Origin: Candidatus Cloacimonadota bacterium
GTDB lineage: Bacteria > Cloacimonadota > Cloacimonadia > Cloacimonadales > JAJBBL01
DNA length: 37,176 nucleotides
NCBI GenBank assembly: GCA_019429305.1
Contig: JAHYIR010000021.1
Location: 1-37,176, forward strand
Direction of reading: 5' to 3'
A program made the position numbers and the translations under genes. The first letter of the stretch is position 1. The number at the start of each line of letters is the position of its first letter. Below, one piece after another: positions 8,065-18,204 of this stretch. Under the pieces are notes generated by a model. It did no database searches and was not told the DNA's origin. It was given only the letters and a program-made list of their open reading frames with translations.

Positions 8065-10008
8065 TTATTTGTCATCATCAACTACTTCATAGTCTGCATC
8101 TACTGGTCCTTTATCTTCACTCGCTTCTTGAGCAGGTTCTTCTTGATGCATAGATTCGCTGCCTGGTTGTCCTTGAGCTTGTGCTTGTTGCTGTTGCATA
8201 TGTTGATAGACTATCTCACCGAGTTTCTGAGCTTTTTTTGCTAAATCATCTTTGGTTTTTTCAAACTCTTCTTTGGTTGTACCCTTTTCATAGACCTCTT
8301 TTGCCTCTTTTATGGCTTCTTCGATGCTCTGCTTATCTGCTTCCTCAAGTTTATCGCCATAGTCATTAAGACTCTTTTCAGATGAAAAGATTAATGTATC
8401 TAATTCATTCTTTGCCTGAATTGTTTCCTTACGTTGTTTATCATCTTCTGCATGAGCTTCGGCTTCTTTGACCATCTTATCTATCTCATCTTGACTGAGT
8501 GATCCTGTTCTTTCGATACGGATTGACTGCTCTTTACCGGTTCCTTTATCTTTAGCACTGACATGCAAGATACCATTGGCATCAATATCAAAAGTAACTT
8601 CTATTTGAGGAAGACCTCTTGGTGCTGCCGGAATGCCAATTAGATCGAATCTACCTAAAGTTCTATTGTCATTTGCCATTGGCCTTTCGCCCTGTAGAAC
8701 ATGAATAGAAACAGCTGTTTGATTATCGGCTGCAGTTGAGAATATTTGACTCTTCTTCGTTGGAATTGTTGTGTTTCTATCAATAAGACTGGTCATTACA
8801 CCACCAAGTGTTTCGATACCGAGTGATAGCGGTGTAACATCCAGTAACAGAATATCTTTCAAGTCTTCATCACCGGAAAGGATACCACCCTGAATTCCAG
8901 CTCCTACTGCAACTACTTCGTCAGGATTAACATTTTTGTTCGGTTTCTTACCAAAGAACTTTTCTACTGCTTCATAAACTGCCGGCACTCTAGTACTTCC
9001 ACCAACTAATAGAATCTCGTCAATATCGGAAGCTGAAAGTTTTGCATCTTTAAGAGCCAATTTACATGGTTCTATCGATCGTTCAATCAGATCAGTTATC
9101 ATTCTGTTGAATTCAGAACGGGACAGAGTCAAATTGAGGTGTTTAGGTCCATTAGCATCTGCAGTTATATAGGGCAGATTAATATCTGTACTCTGTGTTC
9201 CGGATAGTTCTATCTTAGCTTTCTCTGATGCTTCTCGGATACGTTGCATTGCCATCGGGTCTTTAGTCAGATCAATCCCTTCCTGTTTCTTGAATTCACT
9301 TAAGATCCATTTCATTACCCTTTGGTCAAAATCATCACCACCTAAATGGGTATCTCCATTAGTTGATAGCACTTCAACTACGCCTTCAGCAACATCAAGG
9401 ATAGAGATATCAAATGTACCGCCACCAAGATCATACACAGCAACTTTCTCCTCTTTCTTGTTCTGCAACCCATAAGCAAGAGCTGCTGCAGTAGGTTCAT
9501 TGATGATCCTCTTTACTTCCAAACCGGCGATTACACCCGCATCTTTTGTTGCCTGACGTTGGGCATCATTAAAATAGGCAGGTACGGTGATCACTGCTTC
9601 TGTTACCTTTTCACCCAAATGTGATTCAGCAGTCTCTTTCATCTTCTGCAATATCATTGCTGATATCTGTTGAGGTGTATAATCTTTGTTTTCCGAATCC
9701 ACATGAATTACCACTTCACCATTCTTATCTGAGCGAATATCATAACTAACTGTTTTCTTCTCTTCGCTAACTTCATCAAGTTTACGTCCCATAAAACGTT
9801 TAATTGAATAAACTGTATTTTTGGGGTTGGTTATTGCTTGTCGTTTAGCCAACTGCCCTACCAGTCTTTGTCCATCTTTGGTAAATGCAACTACTGATGG
9901 TGTAGTTCTTGTTCCTTCAGCATTTTCTATGACTACAGGCTTACCACCTTCCATTACACTAACACAGGAATTGGTAGTCCCTAGATCAATTCCGATTATT
10001 TTTCCCAT
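8065..10008 (-). CDS. dnaK: chaperone DnaK (Hsp70)
   Basis: A full-length 647-residue Hsp70. The ATPase domain opens with [11 protein letters not shown] and carries [14 protein letters not shown] and [11 protein letters not shown]. The linker [12 protein letters not shown]-type sequence (here [13 protein letters not shown]) leads into the substrate domain, and the C-terminal lid ends in a Gln/Ala- and Asp-rich tail (DYEVVDDDK). It is third in hrcA-grpE-dnaK-dnaJ-rsmE. An AAGGAGG-type site precedes the ATG. Expression should be under HrcA/CIRCE control from in front of hrcA, since no separate CIRCE is seen directly upstream. Confidence 0.99.
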   Translation of the reverse strand: MGKIIGIDLGTTNSCVSVMEGGKPVVIENAEGTRTTPSVVAFTKDGQRLVGQLAKRQAITNPKNTVYSIKRFMGRKLDEVSEEKKTVSYDIRSDKNGEVVIHVDSENKDYTPQQISAMILQKMKETAESHLGEKVTEAVITVPAYFNDAQRQATKDAGVIAGLEVKRIINEPTAAALAYGLQNKKEEKVAVYDLGGGTFDISILDVAEGVVEVLSTNGDTHLGGDDFDQRVMKWILSEFKKQEGIDLTKDPMAMQRIREASEKAKIELSGTQSTDINLPYITADANGPKHLNLTLSRSEFNRMITDLIERSIEPCKLALKDAKLSASDIDEILLVGGSTRVPAVYEAVEKFFGKKPNKNVNPDEVVAVGAGIQGGILSGDEDLKDILLLDVTPLSLGIETLGGVMTSLIDRNTTIPTKKSQIFSTAADNQTAVSIHVLQGERPMANDNRTLGRFDLIGIPAAPRGLPQIEVTFDIDANGILHVSAKDKGTGKEQSIRIERTGSLSQDEIDKMVKEAEAHAEDDKQRKETIQAKNELDTLIFSSEKSLNDYGDKLEEADKQSIEEAIKEAKEVYEKGTTKEEFEKTKDDLAKKAQKLGEIVYQHMQQQQAQAQGQPGSESMHQEEPAQEASEDKGPVDADYEVVDDDK

Positions 10009-10037
10009 AATTCCTCCTTATTATCTTATCCTAATTT

Positions 10038-10676
10038 TTATTCTTCTTGATTATTTTCGCTTTGAGGATCAGTTATACTTTCCGGCACTAACTCACCTGA
10101 AGAGAGAACAACCTTTGCAGGTCGTATTACCTTATTATTCATTATATAACCATTCTGTATGACCGAAACTATCCTGTCCTTCTCTAAATCTGAAGGGGTA
10201 TAGGTTACAGCATCGTGATACATAGGATCAAACTCCATATCATCCGTTTCTATCTTAGCTACCCCTTCAGACTTCATTACTGACAGTAATTTGCGATAGA
10301 TCGCTCCTATTCCTTGATAGAGATTATCTGAGTTCTCTAATAAAGGATGATTCTCAAATGCTCGTTCAAAATCATCTAAGACGTCACACATCTTAAGTAT
10401 GAGCGACTCATTGGCATTTTTTATCCAATTGATACGTTCTTGAGCAGAACGTCTTCTGAAATTCTCGAATTCTGCTAAGGTTCGGAGATACTTATCATTT
10501 GCATCATTTTTCTCTTTTTCCAAATCTATAATCTTACTTTCCAACTCCTTTATTCTCCCTTCTGATTTATCTTCTGTTTCTTCAGCGAATTCTGCAGCAC
10601 TTTCTATCTCATTTTTTTCACTTCTTGCTTTTAGTGCTTCTTGGTTTACGGGTATTTCTTTTTTCTTTCTGCTCAT
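10038..10676 (-). CDS. grpE: nucleotide exchange factor GrpE
   Basis: A 212-residue GrpE that swaps ADP for ATP on DnaK. A charged N-terminal stretch and a long coiled coil (about residues 35-95, with DKYLRTLAEFENFRRR) are followed by the C-terminal beta domain containing EGVAKIETDDMEFDPMYH and VIRPAKV. The ATG at 10676 is chosen because AAGGAG lies about 8 nt upstream; an in-frame start 24 nt earlier lacks a site. The first 59 nt overlap the end of hrcA in another frame. Confidence 0.96.
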   Translation of the reverse strand: MSRKKKEIPVNQEALKARSEKNEIESAAEFAEETEDKSEGRIKELESKIIDLEKEKNDANDKYLRTLAEFENFRRRSAQERINWIKNANESLILKMCDVLDDFERAFENHPLLENSDNLYQGIGAIYRKLLSVMKSEGVAKIETDDMEFDPMYHDAVTYTPSDLEKDRIVSVIQNGYIMNNKVIRPAKVVLSSGELVPESITDPQSENNQEE

Positions 10677-11748
10677 AAATTTTCTCCTTGTGAAATTCAT
10701 TAAATTTCGGTACTATCATACCCTTTTTCGTAACCTCAGTGATGATCTTTGCCATATCTCGGATAATAGGAATATTCTTCTGATAATTCATCCTAACCGG
10801 TGCTATGATACCAAGGTAACCCGGAATACCGAATAGTTCATAACGAGAAAAAACAATAACGTAATTAAACCATTCTTTCCGTCCCAAATCTTCACCTAAT
10901 AAGACCTCAAATGGCTTATCACCGATCTTGCGATGCATCATATTGACCAATAAGTCCTGCCTTTGAGTTAACCCCAGAAAGCTGAGAATTTCCTCTTTTG
11001 TATTGAACTCAGGTTGATTTAGAAACGAAATGCTTGCCTCGAAATGTATATAATAACTACTCATCTCAGTTAAAGCTCTTTGAAATTCCTGTAAGAAACG
11101 GCTGAATATGAAATTAACCTCTCCCATTTTATCTGCCATCTCTTCTATATATTTGTGTTGAATGTCATGAATCCGTAAACCCGATAAGCTTTCATTAACA
11201 TATCTCACCAAAGCTTTTAACTGCTGTTCGGATATTTCATATCCGCAATTAATGATAACTGTTTTATCTACTCCCGAATCGAGACTCACGACAAACAGTA
11301 ATTTATTGCTCCCTATCTTAAAGACCTCTAAGTTCTCTAAGACACCATAAGCTATTTCCGGTTCAGCTATGAAACTCAATTGATCAGTCTCTTTGGCCAA
11401 GATCTGCATTATGTAGTGCAAAGCACTTACTGTATCCCGATAATTGGAGATCAATACACGACGAAGTAAATCTTCTTTGTCATAAGGTAACTTAGCCAAT
11501 TTTTTATCTAATCCATTAATGTAATAGCGATAACCGGCTAAGGTCGGTATTCTTCCAGCTGATGTATGAGGTTGAAAGATGAATCTCTTCTGCTCTAACT
11601 TATGTAAGTCTATCCTGATTGTTGCAGGACTTACCTCCGGAAGATACTTCTCACACAACAACCGCGAAGATACCGGCTCATTACTCTCAATATACTCTTC
11701 TATTAAATGAGTCAGAGCTTTCAGTTCGCGTATTTCATTCTTTTTCAT
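10618..11748 (-). CDS. hrcA: heat-shock repressor HrcA
   Basis: HrcA represses class I heat-shock operons by binding CIRCE. The 376-residue product has the N-terminal winged helix (about 5-80, with VSPATIRIDLHKLE and the family phrase PHTSAGRIPTLAGYRYY), then the GAF-like and insert domains. It is longer than the usual 340-350 residues because of a basic tail ending in RKPRSTKSKK that overlaps grpE. The ATG at 11748 has GAGG 6 nt upstream; a TTG 12 nt earlier overlaps that site. First gene of the operon, autoregulated through the CIRCE at 11762-11788. Confidence 0.96.
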   Translation of the reverse strand: MKKNEIRELKALTHLIEEYIESNEPVSSRLLCEKYLPEVSPATIRIDLHKLEQKRFIFQPHTSAGRIPTLAGYRYYINGLDKKLAKLPYDKEDLLRRVLISNYRDTVSALHYIMQILAKETDQLSFIAEPEIAYGVLENLEVFKIGSNKLLFVVSLDSGVDKTVIINCGYEISEQQLKALVRYVNESLSGLRIHDIQHKYIEEMADKMGEVNFIFSRFLQEFQRALTEMSSYYIHFEASISFLNQPEFNTKEEILSFLGLTQRQDLLVNMMHRKIGDKPFEVLLGEDLGRKEWFNYVIVFSRYELFGIPGYLGIIAPVRMNYQKNIPIIRDMAKIITEVTKKGMIVPKFNEFHKEKIYEQKEKRNTRKPRSTKSKK

Positions 11749-11761
11749 ATCAGTCCTCAAC

Positions 11762-11788
11762 TTAGCACTCTTGTTTATTGATTGCTAA
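11762..11788 (-). promoter_or_regulatory. CIRCE operator
   Basis: TTAGCACTC (11762-11770), nine bases, then GATTGCTAA (11780-11788). This matches the CIRCE consensus TTAGCACTC-N9-GAGTGCTAA in 17 of 18 arm positions. It lies between the -10 box and the hrcA start codon, where bound HrcA would block transcription. Confidence 0.93.
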
Positions 11789-11797
11789 TCTATAGAC

Positions 11798-11826
11798 AAA
11801 ATAATATTGGAGAGGAAAATTGTCAA
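11798..11826 (-). promoter_or_regulatory. promoter of the hrcA-grpE-dnaK-dnaJ-rsmE operon
   Basis: On the minus strand TTGACA (11826-11821) and TATTTT (11803-11798) are 17 bp apart. The CIRCE begins 9 bp downstream of the -10 box. No sigma-32-like alternative is evident. Confidence 0.78.
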
Positions 11827-11846
11827 ACTAAAATTGAGAGTGCTAA
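11820..11846 (-). promoter_or_regulatory. degenerate second CIRCE overlapping the -35 box
   Basis: A perfect CIRCE arm, GAGTGCTAA on the plus strand (11838-11846), stands nine bases from a poorly matching partner (11820-11828, about 5 of 9). The weak arm coincides with the TTGACA of the hrcA promoter. It may be a low-affinity site for HrcA or a decayed operator. Confidence 0.5.
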
Positions 11847-11887
11847 TAATGTAGGTGTTATGAAAAAATATTCCTGAAAGCTATCCT

Positions 11888-11914
11888 AAAAAACTTAGTT
11901 AACTGAAGTTAACT
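11888..11914 (-). terminator. intrinsic terminator after rmuC
   Basis: On the minus strand, AGTTAAC (11914-11908), loop TTCA and GTTAACT (11903-11897) form a 7-bp stem. A run of six T (11893-11888) follows 3 nt later. It lies just past the rmuC stop and upstream of the hrcA promoter, separating the two units. Confidence 0.72.
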
Positions 11915-11931
11915 GTTAAAGTTAGAACTAA

Positions 11932-13293
11932 TTAAATATCTTCTTTATTATCTTCTATTTCCTCTTCTTCTTCCAGAGACTCTGTCGAGATTTCTTCTAC
12001 CACATTTGTTGGTAATTCCTGTACATCACGAAGCTTTCGTTCTATGGCGCGGGTTCTTGTCCCGATAAGAGTTTCCAGATCCTGTCCGGCAGTATTAATA
12101 TTTCTTTGTGCCTTTTTGAGGATATCACCAAATTTACTAAACTCTCTCTTTACTGAACCGAGAAGTTGCCATACTTCACTGGAACGCTTCTGGATAGCCA
12201 AGGTTCTAAAACCCATTTGTAAGCTGTTAAGAAAAGCAGCTAATGTTGTCGGACCTGATATTAATACCCTGTATTCACGTAGAATTACATCGAATAGATC
12301 TGTTTTCCCCAGAATTTCAGCAAACACACCTTCGGAGGGGAGAAAAAGAATAGCAAAATCTGTAGTTTGCGGAGGATGAATATACTTCTCACTGATATCT
12401 TTGGCAAAAGATTTAATCTTTTGACCTAATGCCTTTCTCTTCTCATCAATCAAATCAACATTCCCTAATTCATAAGCATCTTGCAGCATATAAAAATCAT
12501 CGAGAGGAAATTTGGCATCAACAGGGAGATAGACACATTGATTGCTATCTTCTCGTCCGGGTAATTTAATAGCAAAATCTACACGATTACTACTTCCTTC
12601 AACAATCCTGACCTCTTTTTCGTACTGTTCGGGGCTAAAAAGCTGTTCTAAAAGGTTTTCCAATTGATATTCACCCAATATGCCCCTTGTTTTGACATTA
12701 GAGAGCACTTTTTTCAGATCCCCGACACCAGCAGCAAGATTTTTCATATCACCCAGACCCTGATGTACCTGTTCCAGTCTTTCGCTAACTTGTTTGAACG
12801 ATTCACCCAACCTCTTTTCCAGGGTACTTTGTAGTTTTTCATCTACCACATTTCGCATTTCATCGAGTTTTTTACTGTTTTCTTCCTGCAAACTTTTAAG
12901 CTGTACTTCAATTGTTGCTCTCATCTTTTCCAGCCGGTCTTCTATCGTCTTGCCGGTTTTATCTAGTTTTTCCGAAAACTCATTCATTTGTGACTTTTGA
13001 CTGGTTAAGACATCATTCATTCTGGAAATAAATGTCTCTTGAAACAACTTTATTGAGTTGTTAGTCTCTTCTCTAAGATGACGAGCACTATTGCTGAATT
13101 CTTCTCGATTGCGACCCAACTCTTCTCTAAGCAGATTATATGTTTTTTCCAGCTGTGATTCAAAACTGCTAAGTTTATAGGATATTTCAGACAGATCTTG
13201 CTTTTCTTTTCTAAAAAAAAGCATCAATATAATCAGGAGTGATAGAAGTTGTAAAACTAATATGGCGATCAAGAAATAGATATTCATCATCAT
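11932..13293 (-). CDS. rmuC: RmuC-family protein
   Basis: A 453-residue RmuC-like protein, a family that limits inversions at short inverted repeats and has a nuclease-like core. An N-terminal membrane anchor (about 4-27) is followed by a long coiled coil (about 35-200) and the RmuC core with ILGEYQLENLLEQLF, RVDFAIKLPG and PVDAKFPLDDFYML; the Lys/Asp-containing DAKFP stretch is the family signature. The tail is strongly acidic. Three consecutive ATGs (13293, 13290, 13287) make the exact start uncertain. It begins 4 bp after the asnS stop and ends at its own terminator. Confidence 0.9.
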   Translation of the reverse strand: MMMNIYFLIAILVLQLLSLLIILMLFFRKEKQDLSEISYKLSSFESQLEKTYNLLREELGRNREEFSNSARHLREETNNSIKLFQETFISRMNDVLTSQKSQMNEFSEKLDKTGKTIEDRLEKMRATIEVQLKSLQEENSKKLDEMRNVVDEKLQSTLEKRLGESFKQVSERLEQVHQGLGDMKNLAAGVGDLKKVLSNVKTRGILGEYQLENLLEQLFSPEQYEKEVRIVEGSSNRVDFAIKLPGREDSNQCVYLPVDAKFPLDDFYMLQDAYELGNVDLIDEKRKALGQKIKSFAKDISEKYIHPPQTTDFAILFLPSEGVFAEILGKTDLFDVILREYRVLISGPTTLAAFLNSLQMGFRTLAIQKRSSEVWQLLGSVKREFSKFGDILKKAQRNINTAGQDLETLIGTRTRAIERKLRDVQELPTNVVEEISTESLEEEEEIEDNKEDI

Positions 13294-13297
13294 TCTC

Positions 13298-14593
13298 TTA
13301 TGGATAGATACGATAGATCATTCGCGGGAAAGGAATAACCTCTCTGATATGAGTTACTCCCGATATCCAACCAATAAAGCGCTCTAATCCAATCCCAAAT
13401 CCACTGTGAGGCACCGAGCCGTACAAACGAAGATCCAGATACCATTGATAAGGTTCCAAAGGCATCTTTTCATCTACCATGCGCCCCTTCAGGATCTCAT
13501 AATCATCTTCTCTTTGTGAACCACCTATAATCTCTCCGAATCCTTCTGGTGCCAACAGATCATTTCCTAACACAATATTAGCATCTTGCGGATCTCTCTT
13601 CATATAGAACGCCTTGGTCTCTTTAGGCCATCTTTCGACAAATAAAGGCACATCAGAATTTTCAGTCAGCATTACCTCTTCCTGTGCACCAAAATCATCC
13701 TTATCGCCCAATTTGGCTCCTCGTTTATTCACGAACTCAATTGCCTCTTGATGAGTCATTCTCCTAAATGGAGCATCGGCTTTTTTTAATCTTTCAACAT
13801 CCCTACCGAGCAATTCCAAATCGGTTAAGTTGGTTTCTATAACACTTCTGATAACAAATCTGATCAACTCCTCTTGGATCTGCATATTTTCTTCATGCTC
13901 TACAAAGGCAGCTTCGGCATCCATCATCCAGAATTCGGTTAAATGCTTTCTGGTTTTTGATTTCTCAGCCCGAAAGACCGGACCAAAATCATATACCCTG
14001 CCGAGACTGGTAATACCCGTTTCCAAATAAAGCTGACCAGATTGAGACAAATAAGCATAACCTTCATCGAAATAGGGAACTTGAAAGAGTGTTGTAGTAC
14101 CTTCACAGGCATTGGGTGTTAAGATTGGAGAATCAAAGCGGTAAAATCCGTTTTGATTCAGATATTCACAGATTGCAAAGTAGATGCTGTGTCTGAGCCG
14201 CATCAGAGCCCATTGGCGTGAAGACCTTAACCAAAGATGTCTATTTGATAATAAAAAATCCGGTCCATGTTCTTTTTTAGATATTGGATAATCTTCAGTG
14301 ATCTGGACGATCTTGATATCCGTTATCGCCAATTCATAGACATCCTTCTGTTTAGGATGCTCTTTCGGTATTCCGCATACCTTGAGAGATGACTCCAGAG
14401 TAAGTTTGGCAGCCAGAGCAAATTTTTCTTCACCTAGATCAGGTAAGAAAGCCACACACTGAATCTCAGCCGAGCCGTCTCGGATGATAATAAACTGTAA
14501 TTTCCCTGATGATCGGATGTTTCTGACCCAACCACGTATGCTAATCTCTTCTCCGAGATGATTTTTTATATCCTTTATAAGAACTGTTTTCAT
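13298..14593 (-). CDS. asnS: asparaginyl-tRNA synthetase
   Basis: A 431-residue class IIb aminoacyl-tRNA synthetase. The N-terminal OB domain (about 1-110, with RGWVRNIRSSGKLQFI) binds the anticodon. Motif 2 is FRAEKSKTRKHLTEFWM and motif 3 is GFGIGLERF near the C-terminus, ending in IPFPRMIYRIYP. The phrase IIGGSQREDDYEIL favours AsnRS over the related AspRS. Length is slightly short of the usual 430-470. It sits 11 bp after the gfo/idh/mocA gene and 4 bp before rmuC, with ACGGAGA as ribosome site. Confidence 0.93.
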   Translation of the reverse strand: MKTVLIKDIKNHLGEEISIRGWVRNIRSSGKLQFIIIRDGSAEIQCVAFLPDLGEEKFALAAKLTLESSLKVCGIPKEHPKQKDVYELAITDIKIVQITEDYPISKKEHGPDFLLSNRHLWLRSSRQWALMRLRHSIYFAICEYLNQNGFYRFDSPILTPNACEGTTTLFQVPYFDEGYAYLSQSGQLYLETGITSLGRVYDFGPVFRAEKSKTRKHLTEFWMMDAEAAFVEHEENMQIQEELIRFVIRSVIETNLTDLELLGRDVERLKKADAPFRRMTHQEAIEFVNKRGAKLGDKDDFGAQEEVMLTENSDVPLFVERWPKETKAFYMKRDPQDANIVLGNDLLAPEGFGEIIGGSQREDDYEILKGRMVDEKMPLEPYQWYLDLRLYGSVPHSGFGIGLERFIGWISGVTHIREVIPFPRMIYRIYP

Positions 14594-14604
14594 ATTCTCC
14601 GTAA

Positions 14605-15591
14605 TTACTCCTTCATTTCTCTGATCTGAATCTTGTCCATTATACTCAAAGCAATTTTCAACGCCTTCATACCTGCTTCTCCGTCAACCGCCGGCTTTTT
14701 ATCATTAGCTATTGCCTCAACAAAAGACTCCAATTCTAAAGTGAGAGCATCTTTGGTGATATCAGAAGCATCAATCTCCCGTAAATCTACTAATTCGTCG
14801 GTATTTAATGGCCTATTCCCCAGTAATATTTCCGGTAAGATCTTTTGCAGATCCTTCGACTTTTTCAGAACAGTCACCTTCTTATTCTGAAAATCCAGCG
14901 AGAGATAGGCATTTTTTTGAAAGAAGCGAATCTTCCGTTCTCTTTTCAGAGAGACTCTACTCGCTGTAACATTGGCAATTGCTCCATTATCAAATTCCAG
15001 ACGAGCATTGGCAATATCGATATTAGGTGTTAGGATACATACCCCACTAGCTCGAATATCACGCAGATTACTGTTTACAAAGCTAAGGATCAGATCAATA
15101 TCATGTATCATCAAATCTAGTACTACTGAAACATCGCTACCACGAGGTGTGAAGGGAGCCAGGCGATGTGATTCGATAAACATCGGATCATTAATCTCAT
15201 CGGCTATTTTCAATACAATAGGATTGAATCTCTCAATATGCCCGACCTGAATTTTCAGGTTTGTCTCCTTTGCTAGGTTTACCAATTCCTCCGCCTCTTC
15301 AAAATTAGAGGTAATCGGTTTCTCTATAAAGAGATGTTTCCCTTTTTGTAATGCTATCTTGGCTAATCGGTAATGATGAGTCGTTGTTACAGCAATATCG
15401 ATTGCCTCAATATCATCTAACAATGACTCATAAGAAGGATAAGCTTTAACACTATATCGCTCAGAAATTTCTGCTGCTCTTGCTACATTCTGATCATAGA
15501 TACCAACTAATTGACAGTTAGCTATCTCTCTGAAAATTCTGGCATGATGCTGTCCTAAATGACCTACACCAATAACTCCTACCTTTACCAT
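14605..15591 (-). CDS. Gfo/Idh/MocA-family NAD(P)-dependent oxidoreductase
   Basis: A 328-residue sugar-type dehydrogenase. The Rossmann loop GVIGVGHLG (5-13) begins at the N-terminus; the family EKP motif is Glu90-Lys91-Pro92, followed by VGHIERFNP and the HDIDLIL region that supplies the catalytic His. The ATG at 15591 is preferred: AGGGAG lies 6 nt upstream, and the TTG at 15597 is too close to it. It is first in the unit with asnS and rmuC. In related genomes such enzymes oxidise nucleotide-activated amino sugars for envelope glycans, but the substrate cannot be read here. Confidence 0.87.
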   Translation of the reverse strand: MVKVGVIGVGHLGQHHARIFREIANCQLVGIYDQNVARAAEISERYSVKAYPSYESLLDDIEAIDIAVTTTHHYRLAKIALQKGKHLFIEKPITSNFEEAEELVNLAKETNLKIQVGHIERFNPIVLKIADEINDPMFIESHRLAPFTPRGSDVSVVLDLMIHDIDLILSFVNSNLRDIRASGVCILTPNIDIANARLEFDNGAIANVTASRVSLKRERKIRFFQKNAYLSLDFQNKKVTVLKKSKDLQKILPEILLGNRPLNTDELVDLREIDASDITKDALTLELESFVEAIANDKKPAVDGEAGMKALKIALSIMDKIQIREMKE

Positions 15592-15836
15592 AGTCAACTC
15601 CCTAAATAGTATTTCAAGTTATGACACAAATTTTTATGATTTCCTTTCAAATTCTGCTTCTTAAATCATTTATATCATCGTTTCAATAAATATTCTTCAC
15701 TTCCCTTGTCAAGCAGAGATACATCGAAACAAATCCTCAACAATAATGTCTCATGATAAATGAGAACGATAGTAGATAAACGTCCAATCAAGAGTTATTG
15801 ACAAGATTAGTGATTTTTTTTTTGCTGAGTCTGCGT

Positions 15837-15913
15837 CGGGATGTAGCGCAGCTTGGTAGCGCGTTCGGTTCGGGACCGAAAGGTCGCTAGTTCAAATCTA
15901 GTCATCCCGACCA
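15837..15913 (+). tRNA. tRNA-Pro, anticodon CGG
   Basis: A 77-nt tRNA with encoded CCA. CGGGATG (15837-15843) pairs with CATCCCG (15903-15909). The anticodon stem TTCGG/CCGAA encloses TTCGGGA, giving CGG at 15871-15873, which reads CCG. The D arm and GTTCAAAT T-loop are standard. A TTGACA at 15798-15803 is a possible -35, though the -10 region is only a T-run. Six T follow the CCA directly. Confidence 0.96.
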
Positions 15914-16066
15914 TTTTTTCTTCATAAATATACACAAATACTTCCACAAATCGGCACTAATTAAAACTTAGCGCCTAAATTCTTTTTCTTAGTGTTTATA
16001 CTTTTTTTTGTGTTATTCGAGTTTTTTTTGTGTTTTTTCCTGGACTAATATTCGTGTCATTCACTT

Positions 16067-17728
16067 TTACAGAACGACGTTTTCTCTGTATTCTCCAAAC
16101 TCTTCCCGCAAGATATTACAGATCTCTCCTAGTGTAGCATATACTTTCACAGCATCCAGAATATGAGGCATCAGATTCTCATTACTGTGGGCTGCAGTTT
16201 TGATTTTTTCCAATCTTTCGATTACCAGATCGTTATCACGTCTCTTCTTCAGATCAGCCAGTCTTTCTGTCTGCTGATCAGCTATATGTTGATCTACTTT
16301 CAGCAGTTCAGGTTTGAGAGTCTCTTCGATACGATGACTATTTACACCAACTATTATTCGTTTTTTGTTTTCAATTGACTTTTGGTAATCGTAGGCACTG
16401 TTTTGGATCTGTTTTTGAGGAAAGCCCATCTCTATCGCCTTGATCATACCACCCATTTCATCAATTTTATTGATGATCTCTTCCGCTTTCTGTTCGATAT
16501 CTTTAGTCAGGGATTCAACATAATAAGATCCAGCAAGAGGATCGACAGTATTGGTCACCCCGCTTTCATGGGCTATCACCTGCTGTGTTCTTAATGCTAT
16601 CTGAACAGAATGCTCACTCGGTAGTGCCAAAGCTTCGTCCTTTGAATTGGTATGCAGAGATTGAGTACCACCTAATACTGCTGCTAATGCTTGAATAGCT
16701 ACTCTGATAATGTTATTGTCAGGTTGTTGAGCGGTTAGAGTACAGCCTGCTGTTTGAGTATGGAAGCGGAGCATCATCGACTTGGGATCTTTCGCTCCGA
16801 ACTTCTCTTTCATTATCTTCGACCAGAGATATCTGGCAGCTCTGAATTTAGCAACTTCTTCCAACAGATCGTTATGTGAATTAAAAAAGAAGGATAAACG
16901 GGGAGCAAATTGATCAATATTTAGTCCGCTATTGACAGCTGCTTTGACATATTCTATACCATCTGCCAGAGTAAAGGCAACTTCCTGAATAGCAGTAGAA
17001 CCTGCCTCTCTGATATGATAGCCGGAAATAGAGATCGTATTCCATTTAGGCACCTTATCAGCACAGTAAGCAAAGATATCGGTAATCAGCCGCATTGAAG
17101 GTTGTGGTGGGAAGATATAAGTACCCCGGGCAATATATTCTTTCAAGATGTCGTTTTGGATCGTTCCGTTTAAGTCTTCGCTCTTTACACCCTGCTTCTC
17201 CCCTACTGCTATATACATCGCCAAAAGAACTGCTGCCGGGGCATTAATAGTCATTGATGTCGAGACTTTGTCGAGAGGAATGCCATCAAAGAGAACCTCC
17301 ATGTCCTCTAAAGAATCAATAGCCACACCAACCTTGCCAACCTCCCCGGCACTCATTAAATGGTCACTATCATAGCCCATCTGTGTCGGCAGGTCAAAAG
17401 CAATACTTAAACCGGTTTGTCCCTTCTCCAAGAGAAATTTATAGCGACGATTTGACTCCACAGCAGTGCCAAAACCGGCATATTGCCGCATAGTCCAAAA
17501 TCTACCCCGATACATTGTCGGCTGCACACCACGAGTGAAAGGATAGAACCCCGGAAAACCCAAATCTTCGGGATAGTCAATTTTTTCGGTATCTTCTGGT
17601 GTGTATAATCTCTTTACCGGTGTATCAGACGCAGTATAAAAATCTTCACATCTCTCTGGAAATCTCTCTAATGCCTTGGAAACCATCTCTTCGTACTTTT
17701 TCTTCATATCATCGTAATTACCACCCAT
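16067..17728 (-). CDS. methylmalonyl-CoA mutase, catalytic (N-terminal-type) subunit
   Basis: A 553-residue acyl-CoA mutase catalytic subunit. Such enzymes interconvert succinyl-CoA and methylmalonyl-CoA in propionate metabolism. Clear family blocks include [49 protein letters not shown] and the active-site region [19 protein letters not shown]. The B12-binding domain (DxHxxG) is absent, as in two-subunit mutases of archaea and many anaerobes, so a separate B12 subunit must be encoded elsewhere; none is in this window. GAGGAG precedes the ATG at 17728. TTGACA at 17795-17790 with TTTTTA at 17770-17765 (19-bp spacer) is a weak promoter candidate. Isobutyryl-CoA mutase-type activity is the alternative. 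Confidence 0.93.
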   Translation of the reverse strand: MGGNYDDMKKKYEEMVSKALERFPERCEDFYTASDTPVKRLYTPEDTEKIDYPEDLGFPGFYPFTRGVQPTMYRGRFWTMRQYAGFGTAVESNRRYKFLLEKGQTGLSIAFDLPTQMGYDSDHLMSAGEVGKVGVAIDSLEDMEVLFDGIPLDKVSTSMTINAPAAVLLAMYIAVGEKQGVKSEDLNGTIQNDILKEYIARGTYIFPPQPSMRLITDIFAYCADKVPKWNTISISGYHIREAGSTAIQEVAFTLADGIEYVKAAVNSGLNIDQFAPRLSFFFNSHNDLLEEVAKFRAARYLWSKIMKEKFGAKDPKSMMLRFHTQTAGCTLTAQQPDNNIIRVAIQALAAVLGGTQSLHTNSKDEALALPSEHSVQIALRTQQVIAHESGVTNTVDPLAGSYYVESLTKDIEQKAEEIINKIDEMGGMIKAIEMGFPQKQIQNSAYDYQKSIENKKRIIVGVNSHRIEETLKPELLKVDQHIADQQTERLADLKKRRDNDLVIERLEKIKTAAHSNENLMPHILDAVKVYATLGEICNILREEFGEYRENVVL

Positions 17729-18204
17729 TGCTGACTCCTCTTCTCTCTTACTATTAATCGGAGTTAAAAAGCTGGCAGAAAACCTATTTTGTCAATAACT
17801 TTGTTTAATACCATCCACTCATGTTTTTCTTGAAACATGCTAAATCAGTTACTTCTATTTAGTTGCCTAATAGAGTAACTAAGTAAAAAATCCATGCCAT
17901 TTGTTTTCTCATCCTGTGTAACCCTGAGTATTTCCCGGATTAATGCTGTCAATAATCAATAAATCGTTTTGTTATCCTGAGTGATTTCCAAAATGCTTCT
18001 TGTTTTACTAACGGAAATTGTATCGAATGGTGATCAAAACAAAATCACAAGCCCCCTTAGCTCTATGCAATATGCGTGTACCTTGCCCTAACAACTCGAC
18101 ACTTACTTGTTCACCATGAATATTTTATTCTGTCTCTACTATATATTGCGTCACAAAAAACTCTTTTCTGGGAAAATTCATTATTTTTTAGTCTTAAAAA
18201 CAGA

